A DNA stretch of 64,000 nt from Pyrrhoderma lamaoense (GCA_002794735.1 NBAZ01000033.1:1-64000); one strand, 5' to 3'; shown: positions 24,072 to 35,357, counted from the first letter of the stretch. Numbers and translations are program-made. The notes: a model not told the origin generated them from the sequence alone.

Positions 24072-27000
24072 TTATGGGAGGAAGATTTCTGGGTTATTGA
24101 ATTGATTAATCTTAGAATGAGGAGGGTTGCATGCTGGGAAGTTGTCCTTTAGCAGAGGTATAAAGCGAATATTTTGGTAGTCTGTAATGGTGAGCTTTCT
24201 GTGGGCATTCGGATTCTTTCGTAAAAATTCCTGGAGTGCTTCTTGAGAATTGGCAAGATTCCCCAGTGGTTCCCAAGTTCGCTCTTGTGGTCCATACCCT
24301 TTCCAGTGTACCAAGTATTCTGCTCGTCTTCGCCTCCGGTTGTATCGTGATGCTAAAATCTCCTCGACCTCCCATTCTGGTTCTTGATCCACAATTATGG
24401 GTTCTGGTCTATTCAAGCTTTGTTGTGATTTGTAATGAGGCTTCTTGTAGGGGTGTAAGAGCACTTCATTGAAGACTGGATGTATGCAGCTCATAGAGGG
24501 TGGTAGCTCGAGTTTATAAGCAGAGGCTCCAATCTTCTCCAATACTTTGAATGGACCATATCTTTTATTGTCAAACTTTTTCATGGGTTGTGTTGTGTGG
24601 ATGTTGGTTGCTTCTAACAGCACTAAGTCCCCAAGTTGGTAATCAATTGGTTCCCCTCTAGTTCGGTCATAGAATCTTTTCATTGTAGAGGCCGCTTTTT
24701 CCAGTGCTTCTTTTGCATTTTTTCGTACTGTCTCCATTTGTTGTGCGAATTGGGTGGCTGTCTCATTGTTGGACTCGTAGCGAGGGTTAGTGCCTTTGTA
24801 AGGGTGGTAGCCATAGTTGAGGAAGAATGGTGAGTGCTTTGTGGATGACTGTTCTCTGTTGTTATATGCAAATTCTGCTAGTGCTAGCCAGTCTGCCCAA
24901 TCATCTTGACTGAAGTTCACAAAGATCTGTAAATACTGTTCAACCTCTTGGTTAATCTGCTCTGTTTGCCCATCTGTTTGTGGATGATATGCTGTTGAAG
25001 GGTTTGCTTCAATACCAAGAAGTTTATATAGTTCTTTCATGAACTTGGATTCGAATTGGGGACCTCTATCATGTATGAGTTTCCTAGGAATTCCATGGAG
25101 TTTAAAGACATGATCACGGTAGAGTTTGGCCATTCCTTGAGATGTGACTGTTGTATGAGTGGGGATGACATGGATTTGTTTGGTAAAGCGATCCACAAAG
25201 ACACAGATTGTGTTGTAACCTTGCGACTCTGGTAGTTCTCCGATAAGATCAACTGACACTTCTTCCCAAGGGTGTTCTGGGATATTGTGAGGGTGTAGGG
25301 GGTTATGGGGGCGTGTTCTTCGTGGTTTGGTTGTTTGGCATGTGTGGCAGCCTTCCACATAACGTTTGACATCTTCTTTAATTCCAGGCCAGATGTAATT
25401 GCGGGTGATCAGTTCCTGAGTTTTATACTGTCCTGGGTGTCCAGCTGTGACTGAATCATGGTGGTTTCTAATGATGTCCTTGCATAGTCTCATATCTCTG
25501 GGTATGTAGATGCATCCTTTATAAGTAATGAGGCCATCTTCTAATTCTTCCCAACATGGATCTTTCTTCTTCAATGCTTTCTTGGCTTTTTGGTCCAGCT
25601 GTGTCTTTGCTGTTTTAGCACATTCCAAGAAATTTTGATCTAAGGATTCAAGAGTTATGTCTCTTAGCCATTCAGATTTGATTACCACCACCTCTCGGTT
25701 GTCATTCTCCCCCCTTTCATGATCCGCTCGTCTCGAGAGGAGATCAGCTTTAGTGTTCTGTTTGCCTTTTAAGTAGTGTATTTCCAAGTCATATTCTTGT
25801 AGTTCCACTACCCATCTGGCTTGTCTATGGTTCAGATCTCGAGGTTGAGTCCAGTATGTAATGTTTTTGTGGTCTGTAAAGATTTGGACAGGTAGTGGGT
25901 GGCCGATAAGATAGTGTCTCCATTCTTTGAGTGCCTCCATGATAGCAAGCATTTCTTTGTCATAGATGACATAATTTCGTTCTGTGGGTGTCAAGGATGC
26001 AGATCTATAAGCAATAGGGTGCCATTTGCCATCAATTAATTGAGAGAGTACTGCTCCATTCGCAAAGTCTGAAGAGTCTGCTTCAATGCGAAATGGTGCT
26101 CCAGATATTGGCAAATGTAGCACGGGCTCTTGGCAGATGCAATCTTTTAGCTTATTGAAGGCTTCTGTTTGGGAATCCGTCCATTTCCAGTCCGCATTGC
26201 CTGTTAAGTCATGTAGAGGGCGAGCTAGATTACTATAACCCCTGATAAACCGTCTATAGAAGTTACAGAACCCTAAGAAACTTTGTAACTGCTTTTTGTT
26301 CTTGGGCACCGGCCATTCCTTGACTGCTTGAATTTTACTGGGATCCATGCACAGTTTTCCTCTTCCCACAATAACCCCAAGGTATTCAACTTCCTTTTGC
26401 TCGAATAAGCATTTCTCTGGCTTCAAGTATAGCTTGTTGTTGCGTAGTACATCTAGCACCTGTCGCACTAGTTTCCTGTGCAACTCTAGGTCTGCTGTGA
26501 AGATGAGAATGTCATCTAGATAGACTACAACATGTCCTCCATCAATTAGTTCCTTCAAAATATGATTCATGAAGCCTTGGAAAGTTGCTGGGGAGTTTGT
26601 AAGGCCGAAGAACATGACAGTTGGTTCGAAGAGTCCTCTATTGGTTCTGAAGGCTGCTTTCCATTTGTCCCCTTCTTTGATTCGGATATTGTTGTATCCC
26701 CATTGTATGTCTAGTTTAGTGAAGTGTTGAGAATCCTTAAGCTTATCAATAAGCTCCGGGATCAGGGGGAGGGGGTACTTGTTTTTTACTGTCATGCTAT
26801 TCAGCTTTCAATAGTCTTGTACAGGTCATAGTTCTCTGCTTTTCTTTTTTACAAAGAAGAAAGGCGAGGCCATGGGGGATTTGGAGGGTCTGATCCGTCC
26901 TGTCTTCAGGTTTTCATCCAAGAACTTGTCAAGCACTTTATTTTCCGCTTCAGAAAGTGGGTAGATCTTGCAATCAGTGGGTTTGAACCCGGGTGTGAGT

Positions 27001-28187
27001 TCTATTGTGTGATCCCATGGGTGTCTTTCTGGCAGCTTGTCAAATTCCTGTTTTCCAAAAACCTCTGGGTATTCCTTCAAATAATCCACCTTATTGCTCC
27101 TCCTCTTGGTTGGGGTAAAGCCCAACTCACGTATTCTATAAGCCAGTTCTATCTGTCTGACATATTTTTTCTCCTGCTGATAACCCAGCCAATCCAGTAT
27201 GAAAATACAGTCTCCTTCTTCCAGTTCTGAGCTGATAGAGTTGATATGATAATCTAGTTGCCGTATCTTGGCATGTGCATGTCTGCATGTTTCTGGGCAA
27301 CAGTTGAGAGTAACTTCTCCTTTGTTCCAGTCTATACTGGGGTTGTGGAACTTCAGCCATTCGTGTCCAATAAACAGGTTTGTCTTTCCCAGACTGGTGA
27401 CTGCTAACTGGATCTGCTCCTTGTGTTCACCAATTGACATCATCAGCTCTACCAATTCTGTAATAGATCCTGCTTGATTCCTTGTTCCATCTGCATTATA
27501 AACGGGAATAGGGATGGGTGTTTTCTGGGTAGGGATTTGGTGTTTGCGAACAAATTCTTTGTCTATGCACGAGCCAGTGCATCCAGAATCTAGTAGGGCT
27601 TTGACTTTAAAGGTTCGCTGATCCTCTAGAGTCGTGAGCTGTGCAGATAGGTCTAGCTGGTGTCCTTGCAACCCTCGGATGTATTGTTTGGGTTGTTGTA
27701 AAGAGTAAAGTGCTTTTAGAGCTGTCTCGTCATCTAGTTTGGAAATGGCTTGAAGTGTCTCTGTAGTAGCTTCCTGGGTTCTTTTCTTATGAACTAAGCT
27801 TCTGAGTGCCAACAGAGCATGACTTTCGGAGTCCTTTCTAATTTGTTGTAAGGTCCATTCTGGAGTGAAGGGTTTGGGGAAGGTTTGAGACGTGGTTTTT
27901 GGTTCTGGTTTTGGTTCAACAACTGTATTTCGAAGCAAACTACTGGTACATGTAGTTGTTGGACATAAATTAGGAGTGGGGGTGTTAAAACTTGAACCGT
28001 GTACCTCAGAAGACATGTCTGCAACTGAGGTTAAGCAAAATCCGATTCCTTCATTTCTGCTATAGCATCTGCCCATTCTTTCCTTTTGTCTCCTGTCATT
28101 TCTTGCAGTAGTTCCCTTACTGACATCCTTGGTTTCTGGGGGCAATCGCGTGACAAGTGACCTTTCTGTTGACATCTGAAGCAGCAT
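24072..28187 (-). pseudogene. Gypsy-B pol (PR-RT-RH-IN-chromodomain) with two TGA stops
   Basis: One frame, in -1 relation to gag and overlapping its 3' end. Protease: ALLDSGCTGSCI (about 27580). [15 protein letters not shown] (about 26860) and [11 protein letters not shown] (about 26510). RNase H: YVIYDKEMLAIMEALKEW. Integrase: the HHCC finger (HHDSVTAGHP...CHTCQTTK), SVDLIGELPES and AYHPQTDGQTEQIN. C-terminal chromodomain: EYLVHWKGYGPQERTWEP. Only two stops interrupt it, at 26826-26828 and 26808-26810. Both are TGA in place of Arg in a motif that normally reads R-PVQDY-R-KLN, so CGA to TGA is likely. Catalytic motifs look intact. Length and domain order fit chromoviruses of Agaricomycetes. 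Confidence 0.92.
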
Positions 28188-29056
28188 CCCTCTTTTCTCA
28201 TTCTATCCACATCCATAGGTTCCCCTGCTGAGTGATTCATAGGTGTGGAAGTTACTTTAGGGGGTGTGGGGGTTGGACAAGGAGTAGGTTTGAATGGAGG
28301 GGGTCTGTGGTCAAAACAAGGTTTGTTGGCTGTTATTGTGTTGTCAATCTTGGTTGCTATTGTCCTCCATCCTTCTACCGTGGTGGGTTCATTACCAGTT
28401 GCTAAGATAGCCATCACTATGTCGCTTTGAAGAGCTGTTCTCAAATGGTTGATAATCAGGGGTTCGAAGGCAGCACTTGTCATTCCAGCACGAGCTCGAG
28501 TCAGAGAGAGGTCTGTGAAGAACTTTTCAGCAGAATCATTCCCTTGCTTCATAGTAGCTATCTTCTGCTGAGCGTGCTGTTGCTCATGAGTATCCTTAAA
28601 GCGTGTTTTAAGTTCGCCCTTGAAGTCATCCCAGTCCCAGTTTCCACTGTCTGTTCTTTTGGTCAGTTGCTCCTGCTTCCAGGCTCCAGCATTGGGGCCA
28701 GTCATGTAAGAGCACACAAAGTGTATTTGGTCCTGTCCTGTGACCAGTATGTTCTGCGCACTATACATGTAGTTTTTGATCTGGACAAGCCATTCGTCAT
28801 ACTTTGCTTTATCCCCCGTGAACTCCTCTGGCTTATTTAGCAATGGGTTTTTGGGAGAGGGTTGGGGTGGTTGTAGTGCAGCTGCGACTGCCTGGACGAA
28901 GTTGTTGGGTAGTGCGATAACAGGTGGATTGGAAAGTATCTGAGGGAGCATTCCCTGGATGGTGGCTGCAACTGTGTTGGCAATTATTTCTTCCATAGTT
29001 GGTGCAGGAGTGGGTGCTCGAGTGTTCTGGCCCTGGGGTTGTCCTTGTTGATTCAT
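28031..29056 (-). CDS. Gypsy-B Gag protein
   Basis: An intact 341-codon Gag. After a Pro/Gln-rich start it has MEEIIANTVAATIQGMLPQI, then the capsid region (LNKPEEFTGDKAKYDEWLVQ, FVCSYMTGPNAGAWKQEQL, GELKTRFKDTHEQQHAQQ). The zinc knuckle CCFRCQQKGHLSRDC follows (about residues 290-305), before the acidic tail ending ESDFA. It packages RNA in the virus-like particle. Its ATG at 29054-29056 overlaps the TGA that closes an upstream frame (ATGA). Its 3' end overlaps pol in the -1 frame, consistent with programmed frameshifting. No slippery heptamer of the standard form is obvious. Confidence 0.9.
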   Translation of the reverse strand: MNQQGQPQGQNTRAPTPAPTMEEIIANTVAATIQGMLPQILSNPPVIALPNNFVQAVAAALQPPQPSPKNPLLNKPEEFTGDKAKYDEWLVQIKNYMYSAQNILVTGQDQIHFVCSYMTGPNAGAWKQEQLTKRTDSGNWDWDDFKGELKTRFKDTHEQQHAQQKIATMKQGNDSAEKFFTDLSLTRARAGMTSAAFEPLIINHLRTALQSDIVMAILATGNEPTTVEGWRTIATKIDNTITANKPCFDHRPPPFKPTPCPTPTPPKVTSTPMNHSAGEPMDVDRMRKEGCCFRCQQKGHLSRDCPQKPRMSVRELLQEMTGDKRKEWADAIAEMKESDFA

Positions 29057-29361
29057 CTTGGGCTGCAGTCACTATCGTAGTCTTCTGGGTGGTCTCTGAA
29101 GTAGTCTTCTCGAGTGTACTGGATGGAAGTGTTAGATGGAGAGGAGTGTGGTGGGGTGGGGTCACTAGCAAGCTCTGGGTAGATCTGGGAGAAGTCTTCA
29201 GTCTGTAAGTATGTAAGGCTTTTGACTTTGGCTTCTTCCTCTTCTCTAACAGTGGGCCCTGCTTGTATACCTCTTCTTCTTCTGAGAAAACGTCTAGCAC
29301 GTCTAAGTCTTTGCTCTTCTTCTTCTGATTCGTCTGTTGACTCTACAATGGGCTGTCCCAC
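29053..29361 (-). CDS. Upstream ORF or Gag N-terminal extension of gypsy-B
   Basis: An open frame immediately upstream of gag. It encodes a highly charged, Arg/Glu-rich segment (ESTDESEEEEQRLRRARRF) and ends ...DCSPR, with the stop overlapping the gag ATG. The frame stays open further upstream, through a duplicated EPLPVGQPIVE unit (about 29340-29430), without an obvious ATG. It may be a leader peptide read before re-initiation, or a Gag part joined by frameshift. Function unknown. Confidence 0.45.
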   Translation of the reverse strand: MGQPIVESTDESEEEEQRLRRARRFLRRRRGIQAGPTVREEEEAKVKSLTYLQTEDFSQIYPELASDPTPPHSSPSNTSIQYTREDYFRDHPEDYDSDCSPR

Positions 29362-29678
29362 TGGCAGAGGTTCGTCTGGGTTCGCAGGTTCGTTCTCAGG
29401 CTCTACAATAGGCTGTCCTACTGGTAGAGGCTCGTTCTGTTTGTCTGTTGCTTCAAAGTGCTCTACTCGATGGGCATATCCGAACCCAAAGAGTTCTCTT
29501 CCTTGTGCGTTTAGTGAGCAGTAAGTTCTGGTGTTGGAGGTGTTGATGATAAGGATGCAAACAAGGAAAGTGAAGATATAGAAGTGGTAGGTGTAGCAGT
29601 AGTATTCCTCCAGCTTGGAAGATAAGAGTGTGTGGTGTCAAGAAGTAGTGAGGTAGGCGATGAGTAGTTTCAACCTAA

Positions 29679-30125
29679 TGTCAGCAACTAAACCCGGTCT
29701 ATAGTCAGAGTCCGGCCTAAGTCACTAATTAACAAGTATCAACAGTAGTGGAGAGTAATAAGATGTATTGAGAGTAGCTCCAGTGCCGAGTCAGGAGAGT
29801 AGACAAGGTTGAAACTGGGGACTATCTACTGACAGAGGTGCTACTTATATACAGTTTGAAGCGTGTGACGTGACAGTGTGATCATGGACAGAAAAGGAAA
29901 GAAATGGAATGTGATAGAACAGGGTAGAATGTTGAAGAATATAGAAGAATGGAAATGTCCGTAATGGATCAGAGTTTGTCAATAAGGATGAGTAAAGAAG
30001 AATGGGTTAAGGGTTGTGGAGTAATATGGATTAGTAAAGGGGTCCGAGGTATGTAATGGGTTTTAGTAATGCGAGAAAGAGGAAAAAAGGCATGAGAATA
30101 AGGGAACAAGGAAAAGTACATGACA
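29679..30125 (-). repeat. Gypsy-B 5' LTR
   Basis: 447 bp, partner of 23591-24037. The TATATAA motif corresponds to plus 29846-29852. It differs from the 3' LTR at 29960, 29971 and 30072 only. Confidence 0.95.
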
Positions 30126-30522
30126 CATTGTTACTTGTTCTCTATTGTTGTACAGTGAGAAGACTACTTCTATACTCTCCAAAAAGAACCACATTATTGT
30201 ACTATGAGTTATTGCATTGGCATTATTTAGGTTGAATCAATACCTTGGTTGACATCTCACATGATTACCTTTTTGTCACAATTTACTTGTAGTGTTCTTA
30301 GCACATGGCACAATGACTTCGAGACCCCCTACTTTGAAGAAGCACCAACTGCTTGTTAGCTTTAACCGGACTAGGTGTTTATTTAGTCTAATCAACCACT
30401 CAGCACATTGCTAGCCCACCTCTTTTGGCAACAGGATCAGAGTTGCTTCATCTGGGTTATCAAACCTCTATTACTAAAGTTGTAGATCATGCTGATCTCT
30501 TAGTTTTAAGGAAACTGTAACA

Positions 30523-31131
30523 GTTTCTATATGTTCTTAGTGGTTGGGAAGGAAGTGCTGCTGATAGCACTATATTAGAAGATACAAGATCAAAAGATTT
30601 TTTGATACCTCAAAACAAGTTCTATCTCAGTGACACCAGATTTTCAGCTAGCTCATCTGTATTGGTACCTTTTCACAGAGTCTGATATTATCTAAAAGAA
30701 TGGAAAACAGGAAAACAAAGGTAAGTATTTTTATTATAATTAAAACATATACCTACATTTGAAGTAGGCCACAAGACAAGAAGAAGTTATTTAATCTATG
30801 ACATGCACAAGCTCAAAATGTTGTTGAAAGAATTTTTGGAGTTTTTAAAAAATGTTTTCAAATATTTGCTTTTGTTCCAGAGTATCCTTTCGACACTCAA
30901 ACTGCATTAGTTCATGCCTTATGTGTTGTCCATAATGTAAACTGTGTTCATGATCCAACTGATATATCATTTATCGAAGATGTTGAAAATGAGACAACAG
31001 TTCATAATTATAGAGAACAAGGAGGTACTGTAACTTGAGATGAAAGATGCAAAGGAGAAACATTATGAGAAGTAATAATAAAAAATATGTGGGAAAACTA
31101 TATAGTAGAATATCAGTGTAGATATGGTTAA
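30523..31131 (+). pseudogene. PIF/Harbinger-type (DDE_4) transposase, C-terminal part
   Basis: It begins inside the second catalytic block (FLYVLSGWEGSAADST), followed by FYLSDTRFS, VPFHRV and YYLKEWKTGKQR. After a probable intron (GTAAGT at about 30720, acceptor near 30765) come QDKKKLFNL, then RIFGVFKKCFQIFAFVPEYP, then ALCVVHNVNCVHDPTD. It ends at TAA 31129-31131. Several stops are present. This is the nuclease part of a Harbinger transposase. The N-terminal half was cut off when repeat copy D landed at 30522. Its Myb-like partner gene lies on the opposite strand downstream. Confidence 0.8.
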
Positions 31132-31259
31132 TAAAGTCAAAATACCTGTATCTTTAACAAAAAGTATTTCAAAACAAAACAAAAGTTCTATATAAAAAAT
31201 AATAAGTAAAATATCAAACATTTTTGTAAGTCAAAAGTGTTTTTTGTAGAAAAGCCGTA

Positions 31260-31732
31260 CGAGTTGAAGACTTAAAGTAAGATAAGTGTCCACAATATTT
31301 GTTTGTTTACAAATAATATTTGCATTATCAACTATGTCCAAATCTGAAAAATCTTTATTTGCTTCAATAGTGTGAATTGCAGCTGTTTTTCATTGAGGTG
31401 AAGTTTGAAGAAAAGTTATAGAGTCTTAAGATAATGTATTAAAAACTGACACAACCAACTCAATAGATTCACTAAGCACAAAAATTGCAGAAGTTCCAGA
31501 TTGATGGCCTCATTTCTTAGGGCTTAAAACATCTAAATTTTTAAAACTTAGATGATATTTTGAAGAGAAAGATGATGAAAACTGAAAAAATTTAAGTAAA
31601 AACACATAAAAAACAAAGGTAATGACACACTTTTTCTATTGTATCCACTTTATCTGTGTCTCTATCTAAATCCTCAATTATATTTGAAGTTGATGTGTTA
31701 ATTATTGTATCTTAGTTTTCAGATACACCCAA
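31260..31732 (-). pseudogene. Harbinger Myb-like partner gene, C-terminal remnant
   Basis: Minus-strand readings such as FKNLDVLSPKK and DTIINTSTSNIIEDLDRD, with splice-like junctions, resemble the acidic C-terminal half of fungal Harbinger Myb/SANT-like proteins. The N-terminal half, same strand, lies at 41719-42228 beyond the inserted gypsy-C. The assignment rests mainly on position and orientation. Confidence 0.5.
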
Positions 31733-32257
31733 TGTCACGAACAGGACTAAATTTTTATTTTCTTCTAAGCCCTCTGTTTACCAATGTTGATGCATTGTTG
31801 ATGTGTTGTTTATTACTTCCAACCACACATTCTTATTGACTCAGCTTACATGACTCATGCATCACTTACTCATTCTTGCATGACTCATTTATTATTAATT
31901 GACTCCACTTTGCAACTGACTCATTCTTTGATTTATCATCCATTATCCATTGCTTATTAATCATAGTTTCCACAAGTATATAAACCCGGCAATCTGCGAG
32001 AGAACTCCTCACACACTTCATTTTCTGACCGTCACCACCATAAGTTAACCTCTTGTAGAGTTCTCTTGCAGGTATGCATATTGTATTAAGTAGTACTCGA
32101 ATATAACTAATTTGTAGAGTTCTCTTGCAGTGAGACAACAGCTACTGAGTTACTAGTGGTCTTGAGCACTAAGACGAACTGTGTCTGACAACTACTGTTA
32201 TTGCCATGTCAGTGCTTATGCAAGCAACGAGCTCCTCTAACCACTGCGGTCGTAACA
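31733..32257 (+). repeat. Gypsy-C 5' LTR
   Basis: 525 bp with a TATA motif (agtatataaacc, about 31975). It contains two copies of TTGTAGAGTTCTCTTGCAG about 70 bp apart downstream of the TATA box (near 32052 and 32112). Confidence 0.93.
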
Positions 32258-32470
32258 TTGGGTTAACTTTACTAAACTCACTACCACTAGTGAATGGACT
32301 TGTCCAACATTAACCTCGAGGAAAGCAGTCTTAATCAAACATGCACACAAAGGACCCTTCAGTTCACCTTGCTTATCTGTCAATTGCCAATTGTTATTGG
32401 GACACTGCTCATTTTTATTGTGGCACTACTACTGGTCTTCGTTATTTTCAAGGTCTCGAAACACTAGACA

Positions 32471-33839
32471 ATGACAGACACACCCCTCCACCAAGCACGA
32501 GCTTGGACACAAGTCGAAATAACAAATCTTGTCAATGGCATCACAGAACCAATCACTGTGCAAATCCATGAACTTTTTGGCAGAGTCAAAGCACTAGAAA
32601 ACCAGCTAATGGTAGTCAACAACAGACTTGAAGAAGTCAGAGGAGCAGGACCAGCCCCGGAAGGACTTATACTCAGATTAGGCTCTTGCATTCACTCACT
32701 AGAGACGCGAATGAACAATTTACGAACAGACACAATGGACCCCATGGGAATTATCCCAGACTTGCAGACTAAAACACTGGTGCTGATGCAACGGCTCAAT
32801 GGCATCCAGGCAGGAAACATTCTACAGCAGCAGCAACGAGGTCAACCAACCAGAAGAGTTTGCAGGTGAATGCTCGAAATTTGACACATTCATTTCCCAA
32901 CTGCGACTCTACTTCAGTGCCAAAGGAAACATGTACCCCAATGACAAAAAACAATGCATTTACATCCTCTCTTGTATTAAAAAACCTGGTTACGAACTCA
33001 TAAAGCCCATTGCAGATTCACTAGACACAGCAAATGAGCTTCCAGAAGTAAACGACATCAATCTACTTTACAAATATATGGAAGCACAGTTCGGACCTCA
33101 TGACAGAAAGGGAGACATGGAGAGACAACTACACACTCACAAACTGAATAGCTACAAGGACATGGAGAGACAACTATGCACTCACAAACTGAATAGCTAC
33201 AAGGACATCGAGACATACAATGCAGAGTTCCAAAGACTCGCTGCTATGATGGAATGGAGCAATGGGGCACTTGCTAGCCAATACAAGCTAGGACTTACAG
33301 CTGAAGTAAAGAGGTACATGGTGTCAATCATACCACAGGCACAAACAGTGATGGAATTCATGACACAAGCGAGCACAATCTGCAAAAACCTACAGCGAAC
33401 GAGGGACCTCATGTCAACAACTACTACTGCTACTACTGCTACTACTACTACTACTACTACTACTACTGGAACAAGCAAAGACGATGCTATGGAGGTAGAT
33501 GCACTATGCACAGCACCAACCCCAACTCGTGTACCACAAGCAGAACTCGAACATCGCAGACGAGCTAATGAGTGTCTGAAATGTGGACTCAAGGGGCATC
33601 AAGCACATAAATGCCAAATCAGTTGGAGATACACTCCCAACAACAACAGCAACAGCTCAAACAGTACATGGAGAGCTAAAGCAGCAACCACAGGAGAGGA
33701 AGAAAGAAAGGAAGTGGCATTGGTTAAGGAAGTGGAACAAGGGAAGAGCGAGCAGCAAACTCTTGAGAAAGTCAGAGCAATGCTTGCAAAGTTGCTAAAG
33801 ACTGACAAGGTTGAGGAAACTCCCAAGTCGTCTTTTTAG
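32471..33839 (+). pseudogene. Gypsy-C gag, one frameshift
   Basis: The N-terminal part is read in one frame (32471-32869): a coiled-coil-like helix (KALENQLMVVNNRLEEVRG). The rest is read in another (to 33839). The shift lies within a CAG repeat near 32830, so slippage is likely. The second part has the capsid region (CSKFDTFISQLRLYFSAKGN, EYNAEFQRL-like NAEFQRLAAMMEW) and a zinc knuckle CLKCGLKGHQAHKC (about 33577). Oddities are a 45-bp in-frame tandem duplication (33114-33203) and an ACT-trinucleotide run (about 33420-33470) that encodes poly-Thr. Confidence 0.85.
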
Positions 33840-34327
33840 ATGCATCACAGTGGATAGTTGCACCACTGGTGATGCAGAATACGGTCTCATTTAATCAGAA
33901 ATATGATGTTGTTAAAGCAAATGTATCTAATATTTATACATCTCAGAATAAAAACCTATGTCGACAAATACACATCCCAATAACACTGAAAGGAGAGAAC
34001 TGTTCTGCAACTACACAGGTGATGATCAATAGCGGAGCTTCTACAAGCTTCCTCAACTGGCGTTTTGTAAAAAGAAACAATGTCACCACCCAAAAACTTA
34101 ATACCCCAATACCTCTCTGAAATGCTGATGACTCTGAAAACGCGATGAGTGCTATCACCCACACAGCCCAACTACAGTTAATCATTGGACAACACCACAA
34201 AACAGTTAACTGTTACGGGATTGGAGGTTTAAAGATTTGCAGATCATCAGCTAGGTCAGAAATCAAACACAAACCAAATATAGGAAGCTGCAAATCTTGC
34301 CTATTATGAACAATAGCAAACTCAGCC

Positions 34328-35173
34328 ATGTCACACAGGGAAGTCATCTCTCAAGATGAAGAAAGGTCTGCGGTGTTTGAACGACTACATGCACAGCCAG
34401 CAGAGCCATTGCTGGATCAAGTCCGTGGTTGGATAGAATCACGGCAAAGGTCAGAGACTAGGACCTTACCAAATCCTACAGGAGACATAGGTGTTTGTAT
34501 AGCAGTACATGAAGCAGAACAAACTAGCAAATCTCAAGTACACAGTCAGGTGGAACGAGTCCCCTGGTACCAGTCTAGAGTAGGGTGTATTAATTGCAGG
34601 AAGACTTATTCGTTACAATCAGACCTCTACAGGATCACTTGGACAACTCTCTTCGAGATGGGAGTGGATGCTACTGAGTTCACAGTACAAGTACAGAAAT
34701 ACTGGACAGACGATTCTATTCGAGAATTCCCTCATTGGGAACAAGATGTATGGACCTTTCACTATGTTACATTCTTGGAGATAAGAAGGAAGGAAAAGGT
34801 CTGGGGTCAAGTCAGGATTGTGGTCTTAACAAATATGGAGCATACTGGACACCAACACAAAGAACAGTGCAGCAGTAGTGTGGTTCACTATCAAGTGATA
34901 CCAAAGGATCCCCCAGAATGGGGAATACTCTTACTCCGTCAGCTACCAAGGAAAGTCTACGATCATCTCAAGCTAATTGATGTGCCTGGATACATATGGT
35001 GGGGATATCACCAATACTTCAATGCCGAACAACGTGTGGCCTGCTGGGTTGGCACGGACCATTCAGGGTCTTTGTGGAGTGAACATACAACACGCTTCAG
35101 CCACAATTGGAGTTATCTAGGGTTCAGGGCAGTGGACCCTAACTCAGGATCAGGAGATTGGGAATCTCTCTAG
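34328..35173 (+). CDS. Protein of unknown function encoded within LTR-like repeat
   Basis: 281 codons, uninterrupted, starting ATG in MSHREVISQDEE and ending GDWESL. No domain is recognised. It is mixed charged and aromatic, with no signal peptide or membrane segment. Features are a CINC pair (about residue 90), WTTLFEMGVDATEF, KYWTDDSIREFPHWEQ, a His-rich patch (EHTGHQHKEQCSSS), and a Trp/Tyr-rich C-terminal half (YIWWGYHQYF, ACWVGTDHSGSLWSE, SHNWSYLGFRAVDP). Homologous segments in copies A, C and D show the same reading, so the frame was once under constraint. Alternatives are an accessory factor of the parent retroelement, or a captured host gene. Confidence 0.65.
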   Translation: MSHREVISQDEERSAVFERLHAQPAEPLLDQVRGWIESRQRSETRTLPNPTGDIGVCIAVHEAEQTSKSQVHSQVERVPWYQSRVGCINCRKTYSLQSDLYRITWTTLFEMGVDATEFTVQVQKYWTDDSIREFPHWEQDVWTFHYVTFLEIRRKEKVWGQVRIVVLTNMEHTGHQHKEQCSSSVVHYQVIPKDPPEWGILLLRQLPRKVYDHLKLIDVPGYIWWGYHQYFNAEQRVACWVGTDHSGSLWSEHTTRFSHNWSYLGFRAVDPNSGSGDWESL

Positions 35174-35349
35174 ATTAGATCTAAGGGGTCTCAGGGAGTA
35201 ATGCAATTGTATGGACTGCGGAGCAGGGACGTTAAGGGTTCAGACATGTGTGGGATACACAGGGTCTTCAAGGACTTGTGGAGCAAGTGCCCTTAAGGTT
35301 ATGGTTAGGATAAAGGAATACCCATGGTATAATGGGTGTTGATGAAGGC

Positions 35350-35357
35350 TATAAAAG
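35350..35357 (+). promoter_or_regulatory. TATA box of the TGTTAC repeat
   Basis: TATAAAAG, preceded by GATGAAGGC. The same motif is kept in copies A (minus, near 12762), C (near 20245) and D (near 23400), although surrounding bases differ. Confidence 0.6.

Larger units (their letters stand above)
23591..30125 (-). mobile_element. Gypsy-B: nearly intact Ty3/gypsy chromovirus
   Basis: A 6535-bp element on the minus strand. The two 447-bp LTRs (23591-24037 and 29679-30125) differ at only three sites, all CpG transitions. A perfect target duplication CATTG flanks it (23586-23590, 30126-30130). The polypurine tract on the minus strand, GAGAGGGGAGTAA, adjoins the 3' LTR. Gag and pol are long and open except for two TGA codons in pol. 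It is the youngest full-length element in the window and sits within repeat copy D. Confidence 0.95.
22271..30522 (+). repeat. TGTTAC repeat family, copy D, with inversion and gypsy-B inside
   Basis: It starts TGTTACAAGATTGG at 22271 and ends AAACTGTAACA at 30522. Two things disturb it: 22351 to about 22902 is inverted relative to the rest, and gypsy-B (23591-30125) is inserted with target duplication CATTG. The TATA motif GGCTATAAAAG is at about 23398. On the right it abuts a Harbinger transposase remnant. Confidence 0.82.

Noticed and set aside
33420..33470. ACT repeat considered as a CRISPR-like or regulatory array
   Set aside because: It is a simple trinucleotide run inside gag. No spaced repeats exist, and a CRISPR array is not expected in a fungal genome.
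33197..33592. Val-rich minus-strand ORF suggesting a membrane protein
   Set aside because: It is the antisense of the ACT-repeat (poly-Thr) in gypsy-C gag.
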